Source: Romanomermis culicivorax
Lineage: Eukaryota; Nematoda; Enoplea; Mermithida; Mermithidae
Length of the DNA: 64,000 nt
Reading direction: 5' to 3'
NCBI GenBank assembly: GCA_963922205.1
Contig: CAWUHX010000325.1
Location: forward strand, 186,001 to 250,000
The translations under genes and the position numbers were made by a program. The notes under the pieces were generated by a model that was not told where the DNA came from, made no database searches, and saw nothing but the letters and a program-made list of their open reading frames with translations. Below, in pieces: positions 11,360 through 25,400 of the stretch; within the stretch, counting starts at the first letter, position 1; each line of letters begins with the position of its first letter.

Positions 11360-12090
11360 GAGCTCACACGAGCAACAACGTAGGATTTTTTGTTTCACTC
11401 GTCCCACCAATGGTGAATTCTGTTGGCTGTTTTTTCATTTTTTCATCTCGTATTTTTTTCTGATTTCTTCTGGTACTTTTTATTTCTTTCAGCGACTCGT
11501 ATTTCCACGTTTTTTTTGTTCGCTTTTTTCCTTTTATATTTCGTAATTTATTTTTTTATCTCTCCTTTTCAGATTTGCTTTTCTGCCTTTTCCTTTTATA
11601 ATTTTCTCTCCTACTCCTAAGATTTTTTCTTCTTTCTCTATGTTATATTTTTCGTTTCTTCTTATACTTACTATTTTTTTCTATCATTTTTGTTTCCTAG
11701 TTTTTCCTATATTTTATTTTATTCGCTTTCTCTATCGTTTTTGCTCTTGTTTCCTCAATGTTCATATTTTTGCAACTTTTGCTTTTTTCCTTCTCCGCTT
11801 TTCTTTTTTCTTTGTTCTCTGTTCAGTATTTTTATTTTTTCTTTCTTGTTTATCCTGTCACTACTTTCTGTTTTTTTCCCTTTTCACTTCATTTTTCGTT
11901 TTTCTTTCCGTTACGTTCATATTATCTGTCTTTTGAGACTTCTTTGCTACTTTTCTCCTTGATCTTCCTTTTTTCTCTTTTCTTAAATTTCTTCATTTTC
12001 AACCACCTTTTTTGTTCTTTGTTTCTGTTTACATCTTTTTTTATTTTTCATCTATTTCGAGAGAGTTCGTTTCAATGTCCCAAATCTATC
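11360..12090. repeat. Pyrimidine-rich low-complexity block
   Basis: The plus strand is dominated by T with C for about 700 bp. The overlapping Phe/Leu/Ser-rich frames are composition artefacts. Similar T-rich blocks form spacers inside the foldback elements at 25.3 and 38.7 kb, but no arms are visible here. Confidence 0.6.
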
Positions 12091-12099
12091 TAATTCTGA

Positions 12100-13095
12100 T
12101 AAAAACATGAAATTTTCGTGTCACTTGTTCGATCAATTGTCAAGTTTCTGTTCTATGACTCAATATTATGGACAAAAAAGTCACTCGGAACCATAATTTA
12201 GTTTTTCGTTCTAAGGTGCTTTGTAGTTGAAGAACTCTTACTGATGTTACCGTTCAAACTTCTGAATATTAGCAGTGAAATCAATGCAATCCAACCCAAA
12301 CTTTGAACCCACAAAACTCCATCGAAAATGAAGATGTAGAGATTAATAACGTTTTTGAACAGGTCTCATAAAAATCTATCGATTGGTAACTGACTCTTTA
12401 CGTTTTGAACCGAATCAATTTGCCCGCCAAAATAGGGTGTCTTTAAGCAAGCGCAAATCTGCTGAAATTTTAGCATCTCTAAAAAATTTCATTTGAGATT
12501 TCTTGTATGGCCAAAAGCCCTTTGAATTTGATTAGAACTAGTTCTTTGTTCGCTGTCAGATTCAAAAGTGAATTTTTTTGTATCACCTGTTTGTCCAATG
12601 ATCATATTTTCGTTTTTTAAGATTATGGCCAACAAAATTTGCCCGAAACTTGAGTGCACTGTCGTCGTAAAGCGTATTTTTGGATAGCTTTTGTTAGCGT
12701 CCAAAGTCCCTAGATATCAGCAAGTAAAATGACGGGAATGCAATCCAACCTTTGAACTCTTATAACTCTATCAAAAAAAGATCCAATAATTTAAATTCTA
12801 CTTCCGTATAGATCTAATCAAGATCCATCGATTAGTTCCTGATTCTCCACGTTTTGAAGCAAATTTGATCTGAGCCCTTAGCACAGGGTGCCTGATACTT
12901 TAATTCTACCGAAAATTCATTATCTTTATTTCCTTGAAAAACGGATGTGAGACTTCTGGGATGGTCACAACCATCTGATTTCTGAACTGACAGAGCCTTT
13001 TGTACCGCTTGTCCAATAATGGTCAAATTTTTCCAAGGTTATGGACGGCAAAAGACACCCCAAATTGGAGACCAGCCGTTCGTCGTCGTCCCGCC
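12100..13095 (+). repeat. Diverged ~430-480-bp tandem repeats ahead of the OXR1-type exon
   Basis: Segments near 12121, 12590 and 13010 share a TTGTCCAATNATC-like stretch followed by TTATGGAC-like sequence, and segments near 12280 and 12735 share AATGCAATCCAACC and ATCGATTNG-type phrases. A further relative lies near 11080. The last copy appears to run to about 13090, into the open frame of the first recognised OXR1-type exon. Confidence 0.5.
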
Positions 13096-13108
13096 ACAGC
13101 AGCTGTAG

Positions 13109-13433
13109 TTTAGGTTGCCGGGAAGGATTCCTGAAAATACCGTGCCAAAGCTTATGGGACGCCGAAAAACGTCACCGATTCGACGACGCGACCGCGGTCG
13201 ACGGTCTGGAAGGCCTCCTACTCGTTAGTCCCGTTTCATTGATGTTCGACCCCATTTTGATGAGTCATCAGATGAAAGACGAGAAAACGGACGACGGACG
13301 ATCGAAAGAGACAGATAAAAGTCACGAAGCTTTGACCGTTCATTTGGACATGATAGGAACTATGGCTTTGTATATGAAGCATGAAGAGTTGGATAAAAAG
13401 AAGCAAATTTTGGACGTACAGAAAAGTATAGAT
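13109..13433 (+). CDS. OXR1: OXR1-type gene, first recognised exon (GRAM-like region)
   Basis: The exon codes for CREGFLKIPC, then GLLLVSPVSLMFDP and MIGTMALYMKHEEL, matching the conserved central region of OXR1/NCOA7 proteins. An insertion of about 15 residues rich in charged residues separates the first two blocks. The donor GAT|GTGAGA at 13434 is in phase 0. The acceptor is uncertain: AG sites at 13098-13099, 13107-13108 and 13112-13113 are all usable. The open frame extends to an ATG at 13041, but that part resembles the upstream repeat. Confidence 0.75.
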
Positions 13434-16400
13434 GTGAGAAAACTGTTTTTCTATTCCACCCAAAAGCAAACAAATTTAATAAACAATAAATAAAATCCAC
13501 CTAGAAAAGAAAAGAAAAGAAAAGAAAAGAAAAGAAAAGAAAAGAAAAGAAAAGAAAAGAAAAGAAAAGAAAAGAAAAGAAAAGAAAAGAAAAGAAAAGA
13601 AAAGAAAAGAAAAGAAAAGAAAAGAAAAGAAAAGAAAAGAAAAGAAAAGAAAAGAAAAGAAAAGAAAAGAAAAGAAAAGAAAAGAAAAGAAAAGAAAAGA
13701 AAAGAAAAGAAAAGAAAAGAAAAGAAAAGAAAAGAAAAGAAAAGAAAAGAAAAGAAAAGAAAAGAAAAGAAAAGAAAAGAAAAGAAAAGAAAAGAAAAGA
13801 AAAGAAAAGAAAAGAAAAGAAAAGAAAAGAAAAGAAAAGAAAAGAAAAGAAAAGAAAAGAAAAGAAAAGAAAAGAAAAGAAAAGAAAAGAAAAGAAAAGA
13901 AAAGAAAAGAAAAGAAAAGAAAAGAAAAGAAAAGAAAAGAAAAGAAAAGAAAAGAAAAGAAAAGAAAAGAAAAGAAAAGAAAAGAAAAGAAAAGAAAAGA
14001 AAAGAAAAGAAAAGAAAAGAAAAGAAAAGAAAAGAAAAGAAAAGAAAAGAAAAGAAAAGAAAAGAAAAGAAAAGAAAAGAAAAGAAAAGAAAAGAAAAGA
14101 AAAGAAAAGAAAAGAAAAGAAAAGAAAAGAAAAGAAAAGAAAAGAAAAGAAAAGAAAAGAAATGACGCAGAGCGAGCGAGAAGAGATCAGAGAGGAAAAA
14201 TAATGGAAATTGAAAAGGAGAATAAAGACAACAGAAAATAAAAAGAGGTGGTGAAGCAGAAATAAATGTGCAGACAGGAGTAAACCGAAAATTCCCAAAA
14301 AGGAAGAAAAGAGGAATCAAGAGAAACTGAACGGAAAGGAGAATGAAGATTATAAACGGAAATTACATTTTTTCCGAAAAATCTTTTTTACATGTAATAA
14401 TTATAGGAGGATACTTTACCCGAAATGAACGCCATGCCTGCCAAACAAGTAAGGTATAGGGCTACCAAATCTCAAGATTCAGAATATATCGGCGGTGGCG
14501 ATTCAACGACGACGCCCAAAACGTCGCGGTTCCAAAATTTTCGATCTTCGCTACGCGAAAAAGCCGGCACCATAATACACGGCACGCAATCGCTGGGCAA
14601 TACAGTAATACACGGGACGCAAAGTTTGGGTAGTACAGTAATCCAAGGTACACAAACGTTGGGAAATACAGTAATCCAAGGCACGCAAACTTTGGGCAAT
14701 ACAGTAATACAAGGAACGCAGACTTTAGGGAGTACGGTAATCCAAGGCACGCAAAGTATAGGCAATACCGTTATCAAAGGTACGCAAAATATTGGCAATA
14801 CGGTACGGCAAGAAAATTTGGGCGAATCGTTCATACAGGGTACGCAAAATTTGGGCGGCACCATAATCCAGGGTACCCAAGCCATAGGCACTTCGTTGTT
14901 GACCGGAACCCAAAACGTAGGTGATTCTTTGCTGCACGGGACGCAAGCCGTCGGTCGCACATTGTCTAGCAACGCCCGAAAAATACCAAAAAATTTGTTG
15001 AACGCCCAACAAACGTTGGACGAATTTTTCGAACAAAAAGAATTCGCGGCAACAAAATTCGAACAAATGCAAGAAAAACGGTCGAAAAGACGAGCGGCTT
15101 TGGTCGAACATTTGATTTGTAGAACGAATGAAATTAGGATGAAAGTAAGTGGATAGAAGCTGCTTTCATGTTGGTTAGTCTCGGAATGAAGAAATTCGTA
15201 GTTGTGTATGACTATAGCCCATTTAATTTGAAACTAGTTTATTAGAAAATGCCCCGATGGGGCAGAAAAAAAGGAAAATATACTTGCTTGAATAGTTGCC
15301 AAGCTAGAAAAAGAAGCGGACTAGATTTTTGAGAACTTGGGTTTAAGTTGGACAAAATTCACTTTCGTTATATTGGATTTTCATTCTTTCTAAAAAAATT
15401 TTTCCATGTCTGTGAAAAAGTATATTCTGCAGCATCGTGCATTTTGTCCTTCTTCTGGCATCAACTACAGTAAAATTTTTCTATAGAAAATTATACGCAC
15501 ATGACTTCAATTGTAAAAAATTGTAAACCAATAGCATTCTAACTCCCGACCGATTCAAAACTTCTGCCTCTCACACTAGCTGAAAAATGGTAGGGTAGGC
15601 ACATTATAGTCATAATCTCGACCTCGAGCTCGTTATAGTCCCGATGACATTCAAATTATACCGAACTTGAGATCAAACTGAGTAGCCTTTTTGTTCGAGA
15701 TCATCTTGAGCTCGAGCTTAGACCTGTTTAGTGCGACTGGGCGTGGGTTACTTACGGAGTGAATTCTATACGATATGTTATACAAAATGAGTGAATTAAA
15801 CATATCTTTCACAATCGATTTAGTTCTTAGAAGACTTTGTGTTGTAGCTTTTTTCTAAAAAAGCTGAGTGGGTTTTCATCTGCCACTTTCTCACACTTGA
15901 TTCCTTTTGTTGACACCAAATTCAGTAAAAAATGTTTCACACAGTTGGAAGCAAGCATGTGTGAGAGGGGACGTGGGGGTACAAACTTCCACAAGGGTTT
16001 TGAATCTGGAAAATTTGTTATGCAAAAAATTTTTTGGTCAACTTTTTTTGAATTTTTCGTCTCAAAAAACGCCAAAAAAACCGAGGTCCACCCCTGTACC
16101 CTCCTAAAAATTTCAGAGATGCTCATGCTTGGTTGGAAAGTGTGTTGATGCACTCAGCTGCAGAATATACTTTTTCACAAACATGGAAAATTTTTTTTGA
16201 GAAAGAATAAATATCCAATATAACGAAAGTGAATTCTTTCTAACTTTAACCCAAGTTCTCAAAAATCTAGTCCACTTCTTTTTCTACCATGGCAACTGTC
16301 GAAGCAAGTATATTCTCCTTTTTTCTGTCCCGTCGGGGCATTTTCTAATAAACTAGTCTACCTCATTTTAGTGGGCCTCAGCCATGCATGATAACCTTCG

Positions 16401-19400
16401 TAGAAGCAAATTGAAGTTTTGAATTTGGTCGCTCTCACATTAAAGAAACAATAAAAAACAATCTTAAAGCTACGAATTCACACTTTCGGTAAAAGTAAAA
16501 GATGTGTAAACTGCATAGAACTACAGAGAACAATCAATCAGTAAGTTCAGTAACGCGTAAGCATGGGAGCTTCTCTATTGCTGGATTAGTAGCAGCTTGA
16601 CCCCAAAATGGAATGCGGAACACCAAAATTCTACACTAGCCCATAGTTGTGCACATCAATTCTTTTTGATTTGAAAATTCCAAAACTACTTCCGAAGTTT
16701 AACTGCTAAAAGACTTCAACCTCCACAAATTCTGAACATTGCTGACATCAAGCTGTAAAATATGTCTTCTCTATGCGGTCCTTGGTATGCCCTATGCATC
16801 ATGTTTGACGTCACTGAAATTCGGAACACTAAACTGCTGATGTATTTCGTATTTGTATGCAGCTTCAATTCTACCTACTTTCTACAGCTAGTTATGATCA
16901 AGAGTACAACTGCAGAAAACTTCACATCTGATCTAAAAAATATGATGCATGCTGCTGATATCAAATTGTACATATATGTAAGTATTTCGTTAGGTCTAAA
17001 TAATTAGACGTCTTGGTCGGCAAGTACATTTATTGAAAAACACAGCAGTTTGATTCCAATGAAATTTTGAGCACGAAATTCTGCAATAATTCATAGTTGT
17101 GTACGATGGTGGTTTTTTTCACTCTAGAACTTCATAACTGCCCTGCAAATCCTTAACTTTTCAGTAATTGCTGACGCCAAACTGTAAATGTGCCTTCTGT
17201 GGAGTTCTTTTAGTAATCCAAATAACTTATGTAACAACGTAGTGAAAAATGCATTTCTCGGTAGATCAGCTTCATCTCGACGTCAGTAAAATTCGGAAAA
17301 GGCAAATGCTACTGTTATCGGAGCCATTTTTCGTACTCAAACTGCATAACCAGTTCTAGATAAAGTGTAACTATAAAAAGTTTTAATTTCTATGAACGAC
17401 TTCGTAGTCATCTCCTTAATCTCAATATGCTGCAAAAAACTTCTGTCATAAAAAAAAACTTTATGAAGCAGTGCCAAAAAATGATTTCCATTTTCGGGGC
17501 TACTTTTTATGCTAATGTTTTTTTTTTGAAAATTCGTCGCCCCTCTGCGTGTTTAATTTTTCGAACTTTTAGATGCTTCGAACCACTGATAACGAATAAG
17601 TTTCTTTTATTTCTTTTATCATCATTCACTCAAGAAATCATCAATATGCTTTGGCAAAAACCCGGTTAAAACCGGTTCCAAAGTTATACTGTTTTGTAAT
17701 CATTGATATTTTTTCGTTGTTGATGATAAACTTATAATTGACGTTTTTTGTTTAGTCGAAAACTCTCTTATCATCACGTTTCTTGTTTTTTCTTTATTTG
17801 GCCCGGTATTTTAGGTTTATAAGAAAACATCTGAACTGTGGTTCTATTTGGCGCGGTATTAGTCCAATCACGGCTGACAAATTTGCCTACCTAGAGCAGA
17901 AATTTTCTAAACTTTATTACACTTTGTATATCTAATTATAGATAATTCCAGTGTAAATTTGTCATAAACATAGAGATGAGGATACCATTGAAGGTGAATT
18001 TTGATTCACATCAGAAACTAACCTTGTTGACCCAACGGAACAATGCGCTAATGAGCCCATACATTCTTGTTTGTTTTTGTTCACGGGAGAACTATTATAA
18101 GATTTTATGCTTATCTGACCAGAACTATTGCAAGATTTTATGCTTATCTGACCGATTTCCGTAAAGCACATTCCTGTGAAATTTGCCAACCAGCCTTTCG
18201 TGACCTGAATTATGCATTTGACCACTACAGTTTTGTGACTTCTCAAATAACACTAGTGTGCTCTCCAACATCCAAGGACCTTGTTGTGGCCCATGCTGAG
18301 CCATATAGTCATATGACAAATCTTGTATGTCTTCGTTACCATTGCTTTGTTGCTCCCTACCACTCTGTTACTTGCCACTGAACAAATTTCACGTACCCTG
18401 ACCGAATTATGGAGTAGGAGGTTGGCTGCAATTGCGCTCAAGGCCTTATGGGTTTACTTCTTTGTGCGATGAGGGCATCAGCGCCGATGGTGCTGGTCCT
18501 CTAGTTCGATACCTGGCTGCACTGAACCTTTCCAAATCCATATTAACTTTATTTTTTTTGTTCTTAAATTTGTGTGTTCCAGCGGACTTCTCTACTTACG
18601 AGTGAAGGTTTCTAAATATAAATTCCGAGATTGAACAAGACTGCATTGGCCGCTATATCGATCATTTCAAAATGAATGCAGGATAGTTGTTTTTGATACA
18701 ACTAACTAATGTCAAAAAAGTGCATCAAGTGATGAAAGACTGACTTTATACTGCTATGAAATAATAACCTATCAAACTTCATCAAAATTTAGAATTGCAT
18801 ATTGCAAAAAATATTAGCGGTACATGATTAGTCACGCGAGCATTATTAGCGCTTTCAAGATGAATTATTGAATGCATGTTTTGGTTCAGTGATTGCTGAG
18901 GTCGAGTTTTGGCAAAATTTCCATTGTTCACTAAATAGATGCAATTCTTGGTGTAAACAAAATTTACGGGTAAAAATTACTGGTTTAACACTACTTAGCT
19001 ATTGAATAGATGTATCATATCGCAATCTATACCTGGACATTTTCCCTCATTGGTACATTTTCTAATGAGCGGATTACCGGGGTTAGTACCACGAAATAAG
19101 TAGTATGAGAGCCCAGCTCAAACGAAGGCTGTCGGGTTGGTTCACATATGGTTCCGCTGTGCCGCACTCAGCTAGCAGTGACCGTATCTGCTGAGATTTT
19201 AGCAAAAGATTCTTCACTCCTCTTTTTCCCAGCCTGCGCTCAACAGTCCTCACTTTTACCTGAAAACTTGGCTGAGTTTCGGTTTCGGTTTCCGGTTTCA
19301 TCAAAGAGACTTAAGATGCGTTTATACTTCAACGGATCTCCATCACAGATCCGTGACGGATACCCAACTAGCCAATCAGCATTCATCATCTAACCACGCC

Positions 19401-22400
19401 TTTTTTTAACGGATGTCTAGACCATCCGTTTACTTGACGGATGGATATTGTTATTGTGGATATTGTTATTGACTTTTAAGTATTTTTTTAAACTTTGTTT
19501 TTAGCCGCCATTCCACTTCTGTTTACTAAAACTAATTTAATTTTGACCAAATTTAAAATCATTTTTTATGATAATGATGATGTTTACTAGTCGAAAACAA
19601 AAGAAAGGAAATACAAAAATCCAGAGAGTATTACGGTGAAACAATAAAAACATTTTCAAGACCGAACAAAAGTAAAAAGAAAATAGATAAAGATAGCGAC
19701 AAAAAATTATCCAGAAATTCGACTAGGTTAAAAAACGGAAATAAAACAGAACGAAAGTTTCAACGTAATGTAAGTTCGAAATGAACAAACTACAGTAAAG
19801 ACAAGTTCGATTAGTCTAGGAAGCGCAGTTTACAAAGTGTAACGAACTAACGCGCTCCCCTATAGAATTTGGAAAAATCGATTTTCGTAATTTTGTTCGA
19901 TTGCGGACTAGAAGAATTGATAGTATCTGAAGGAAGGTTATTCCATATATTGATATACTTGTTACAAGAATCACATAATCTCAAAAAATGCCTCCGAAAT
20001 GTGTTGCTCATCGTGTTTAAAATAAAAGTTCTCCAATATTTTAACGAAATTTAAATCGCCAGAAATAATTTTACGCGACGATGAATAACATTAGTTTAGA
20101 CAAAATGATTTAATAAAATCAGAATCTAAAAAAACAAAAAATTTATTTCAAGACTGCCTTTCATACAATAACTCCCGACCACCACTCCTAAACTGAATTT
20201 TAACATTGATTTTCACTAAACGGACTACATTTACAGCATATCGTGGTATTTAAAACGAGTTTCAATCAAATTTGGGGCAGATATCCGTTTAAAAGCAGAA
20301 CAAAACGAAGTAGGTAAACTGTCCATCATGAACGACCACGAGTAGCTGAGTTTTCCCATTGAATTTCACTAAACAAACATTTAAACAACATGTTGAGGCT
20401 TTTAGAACAAGTTTCAATCGAATTTGGGGCAGATATCAGTTCAAAAACGGAAGAAAACTGGCTAGGCAACTGTCCGTTACGGACGAAAAATAACGAATGT
20501 TTAGAAAATTTTCGAAATATCCGGGATATAATTTCCGTCACGGAGCCGTGACGGATCCTTGACGGTTCTTTGCGTTTTTACTTTGACGGAATCACGTGAC
20601 TATTTTGATTGGTTTCAGAGATCCGTGACGGATATCCGTCAAACTATAAACGCACCTTTAAGCTCCAGCTGAGAGCTGCAGCTCTAGCTGTACCTTAACT
20701 AAATGTTATATCATTGCCGTCACATCAATCCTTACCAGACGGTTTGGGTAGTTGATTCTCTTTTCTTTTTCAGGCTCAATCTTCAGATGCGTTTTTCCTT
20801 GAAAATAAAAGTTTGAAGCGCAACAAATCGCCAGAAAAATCGCCGCAAAATTCCGATTTTGACGAATATTGCTCAACCGATTCCTTTTTACTCAATAATT
20901 TAACGTTGACTGATTCATCGAATAACATTTTTTATTTATACATAAAGGTGAACGTTTGCGAACAACGAAATTCTTTCTCATCATCGACTGACGAAGCGTT
21001 CGAACAAGACGAAAAGCAACAACAGCGAGAAGAACAAATAGAAATGAGTATAGCAAAAAATAAACAGAAACCGCGGCGTAGTTTAAGCGAAAGTTACGGC
21101 AAAATTAAGGAATATTTATTCCGCTCGCGCGACAGCAGTATTTCACGAGATTTGTTTAGCTTCTTGGCGCAATATTGGCCGAAGAGATCCTCTTCGACAG
21201 CATCGATGACAGTTGTTGATAGTTCCGACAAAAATTTTTGCTCAAGCACCAGTGATGGATCAAGTGAGAATAAAAAACCTTCGGCATCCATCAATATCCA
21301 CAATTGATTAATTTTATTTTTGCAATCTAAGATCTGAAATTTCTCGCAAAAAATTCGTTTCCCTCTTTATTGTCTGAATAGAATTTTTCTGCGGTGCCTA
21401 GCACAGTGAGCTATAAGGCGGTTCACGTAACGGTCCACATAAAAGCCTGCAGTACCTTAGCTAATCAACCAAGAGTGTTCGGATTTTTAAATGAAACAGC
21501 TCATCTACTCGAGTTTCTCACTTGAAAATTTGATATCTGTAGCTACAGTATACCTCGAGCTGTACTCATTCAAAGTGAACCTATGAATTTTACTCTATTT
21601 TCCAAAAGTAGGTAATCAACAAAATTCGGCTCTTAAATTGTGAGCGCTTCAACAGCGATGAAAACTGGATCGGTTGGACACTTAACGTCTACTTTATAAA
21701 GACATAAATTCATTTCAAAAAGTACTGTTTTCACAGAAAATATCAGCAATTTTCTCGAATTTTCAATAATTCCTTGAGTGATCGGAAACGTTGTTCCAAA
21801 ATAAATTAGAATGAAATTTTCATAGATAAGAACCTCTTGCCTTGTTTTTCAGATACGCTAGTCTTTCAGCATTCCCTACATATTCAAGCACATGACGTCT
21901 GAGTGAAACTATACGTTTGATATTCAACTATTACTTTGACATTGACTTTTATCGATAATGAAGTCATAGTGCATGGCCAGCAAGGCTAATTTCTTTTTGA
22001 CGCAGCTGAAATATTGCTAAAATTGGTCAAACATGCCTTTATCATCTTAACAAAAATATCAATCGTCGCAGTGTAACTTTTTGATTCTTGATGTCCACTA
22101 GTTGACATTATTTTTCGCACAGTAGTCCTTGTCAAACTACAGGTTCTATACCGAGTGAAACTGACATTAACTTCATGATGCTCGAAAAATCCTGCTCAGT
22201 GTCCAACGAAGCGAATGATGCTGCATCGTTGATTCCCAGTGTGTCAAATTTGTCATCCGCTCCGAAAAATAAAAATCTTCCGGATCACTATTTGCAAGAA
22301 TATGCTATAATCGTGGATGAAAAAATTCTAAAAAATCGCCGTCCATTTTTTCGCCGAACGAATAGCGAAAATTTACCATTCGCCGCCGATTTTGAAATCA

Positions 22401-25400
22401 TTTTCGACGAAGAAGTTGGCCGTCTATGCGAGAAAAAATGGGAAATTTCGACTATTGGCGACATTTTGGAACAACTGAGGTTTGCCGAAATGCAAGCATT
22501 CGATGATGAAACCGGCTATTTACCGTTGGGTGCTGAACAGTCGAAAATTTTAACGGAGGATATGATCAGGCAATTGTCTCTTCATTTGCCGGCCAGAGCT
22601 CAAGGATACAGTTGGATCCTGGTGAGTAATGAATATTTGTTTTGCTTTTGTATGTTTAAAAATAATATTGTCTGTTAACGAATGTTATTTTTATGGAATC
22701 TCAACATCTTACCAAATTCTATATTTTGTTATCAGTCGATCCATATACATGTTTCAAGGTAATTTCTTTTTATTGTTCACTTCTATCTCTTTTGTGCTGT
22801 GATCCTTTCATTCATTTATTGTTCTTTGATTCCATAGGTGGAATGATGTTCCTTTGTGCCAGTTCAATTGATCCACTTATCAACTCTTTCATTGATACTT
22901 ATTTTTAATGTTGCTAATTTATTCACCTATGTGAATGTAATCATCCATTCTAATGTATCTATACTATTGATTCATTGGTTCATGCAATTTCTATTTATTT
23001 ATTCTATTATTTACTTTCTAATTTTCTATTTATCAACTCATTCATTTACATATTTATTCAAGCTTAGAAGTCACACAGTATCCGCGATATCGATTATTAA
23101 TAACTTTCATGGAGCACAGGGTCTTGGGCGGAGCGTTAGTTAGCGGTATTTTATTGAGTGTGCTCGTCGGTTGTCCAAAACTTAATGATGAATTCATTGA
23201 AGGAAAAAATTCAAATTTATTTCGTTTGAAAGTCCAAACAATTAGTTCAAAAATATTTTGTGGTCCGTAAGGGCATAAAACTCTTATTTATGGCCCGAAG
23301 CGTCAAAGAAATTGATATTCCCTCGAGTATTTTTTCGTTGGAAAGTGCCTATTTTCTATCAAAAAGCGAATTCTTCGGAAAATGTTCGAGAATGAATGAA
23401 TGAACTATGTATGGCTATAGATGTGTGATCGACGATTTCTGGGTGAGGAATTTTAATACGGCACTTCCTCCAAATTAAATGTATTACCACGATCACGTTA
23501 CAAAAGTTTTTAATGTGTGTGTGTGTGAGAATATCCATTCATTTGTTCATTTGTACATTTGCGTATGTTCCATCAACATATTTATCATTTATTTATTTAT
23601 TTAGACCTTTATTTATTTGTTCATCGATTCATTCTGATCGGCATTCGTTTATTCTATATAGCTTTTCACTGCTTCATTTGTTCGTTGATTCACTCGTTAG
23701 ATTTATTCATTCCTCACTCGATTTCCTCATAGATTTTATCGGTTTATCCATTGAGATAATTCATTATTTAACTCATTTATCGGTTTTATTCATCTGCATT
23801 CTGGCGGTATATGTTCTCTTAATTAATTACTTTAGAACCAAAAACGGCGATCGATACTGACTTTCATAACTATCGAATGGATGAAGCCTTTTTAATGCAG
23901 ATTACTGCAGAAAAATTCCATATTTGTCTTTGCTGTAAAGGCTTAGTTTTACACTCCTAGCCCTTATGGTTTTGGCATTAACAGAAATTTTGTAAAAGTG
24001 ATTATTTTTCACGAAAGAAAAATTGTGAAATCAAAGTAAAAATTTTTCTATTGTGAAAAAGATTTTGTAAAGTTGTTTAAAAACAAGAATACACTTATAA
24101 TCGCCCAGATTTGTAATTTACACGTAATTTAAAGTCATAATCAAGAGCTTTTGCTTTGAAATTGGTTGAGGTGCAAATAGAATATATTAATCAGTTTAAA
24201 AAAACAATTAAAATTAACGGTGAAACATAAAGGTGGACATTTTGAAACGGCTGTGTTGTAGTTTTAAGCTGTTATATGATTCTCATGATTGTATCTATTT
24301 TACTTTTTTCTGTTATAGAACATGTTGATTTTGGTCAATTTATTTTTTGTTATTTGCAAAAAAATCGACTTCTACTATTTCTGATTCTAGACAGTCAAAA
24401 TTTGAGAAATCTAACTGGAGCCTTGCATTTTTATGCCAGTTGTTCATCTATCGACGGCAGCAAACCGCATTAAACAAGCGTCATTTATTTGAAAACTATG
24501 GAAGTCAGCACCGGTCGCCTTTTTCATCTCATCCTGTCTTGTTTTCATGCAGTTTCATTTCTCTGCAATTATCTGGTACCGAGACTTTAGAGCGCGGGAC
24601 AATAGAGCGCGGACATTAGAGCGCAGGGATATTAGAGCGCGATCATTAGAGCGCAGAGACATTAGAGCGCAGGACAATAGAGCACAGGGACATTAGAGCG
24701 CAGGACAATAGAGCGCAGGACAATACAGCGCAAGGACAATAGAGCGCAGGACAATAGAGTGCGGACGTTAGAGCGCGGACATTAGAGCGTAGGACAATGC
24801 AGTGGCGGATGCAGGGAGTAGGGGTGACTGCGCCTGGTATACTCATGTTCCAAAAATAAAAGTTATCAAAATAATGTTTAAACACAAATTATTAGAAATC
24901 TGCAAACTTAATCAAATACTGCAGCCAAAATTTACTTTTTCCAATTTTTTTCTTCTATAATCTATCATGTATTTTCTTGCTAGTTGCCCCATTGTTTCTT
25001 TTTTTTGTTTCGTTTTTTGAAAAGATTTAAAGAAAAAATAAGCAAAAAAACAAAAAATATATCAATGCAATTAATTTAACAAAAATATGAGAATTGTAAA
25101 AAAAATTTCCGCGTCTCCCACGAAACAAATTCCTGCGTCGGCCAATGGGACATAGAGCGCAGGATAATAACGCATAGGCGCAATAGAGCCAAGGACATTA
25201 GAGCGCAAGACGATAGAGCACAGAAAAATCAGATCAGAGCAAAATAAAAAAAACTGAAAATGAAATATTTTGAAAAATGACTACATTTCAGCTCAAAAAT
25301 GCTTTCTTTAAATTTTTTCGTTTTTCTAAAGAAGTTTAGGTCAAAGAATTTTTCTACCATGCAGTATTTTCCCCAATTTTTTGTTCTTTTTTTCCTTTTT

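Noticed and set aside
11343..12093. Overlapping Phe/Ser/Leu-rich open frames that look like membrane proteins
   Set aside because: The sequence is a T-rich low-complexity block, the same happens at 25299-25595 and 38677-39379, and no motif or splice context supports coding.
13451..14320. Two long minus-strand open frames of 265-289 residues rich in Phe, Leu and Ser
   Set aside because: They are the translated TTTTC complement of the GAAAA microsatellite. A 5-bp unit stays open in every frame, so frame length is meaningless here.
14472..15111. Long minus-strand frames opposite the 11-residue repeat exon
   Set aside because: They are shadows of the repeat. The plus-strand reading has matching splice phases and family context.
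18420..18530. Possible tRNA around the GTTCGATACC motif
   Set aside because: A T-loop-like string is present, but no acceptor, D or anticodon stem could be paired.
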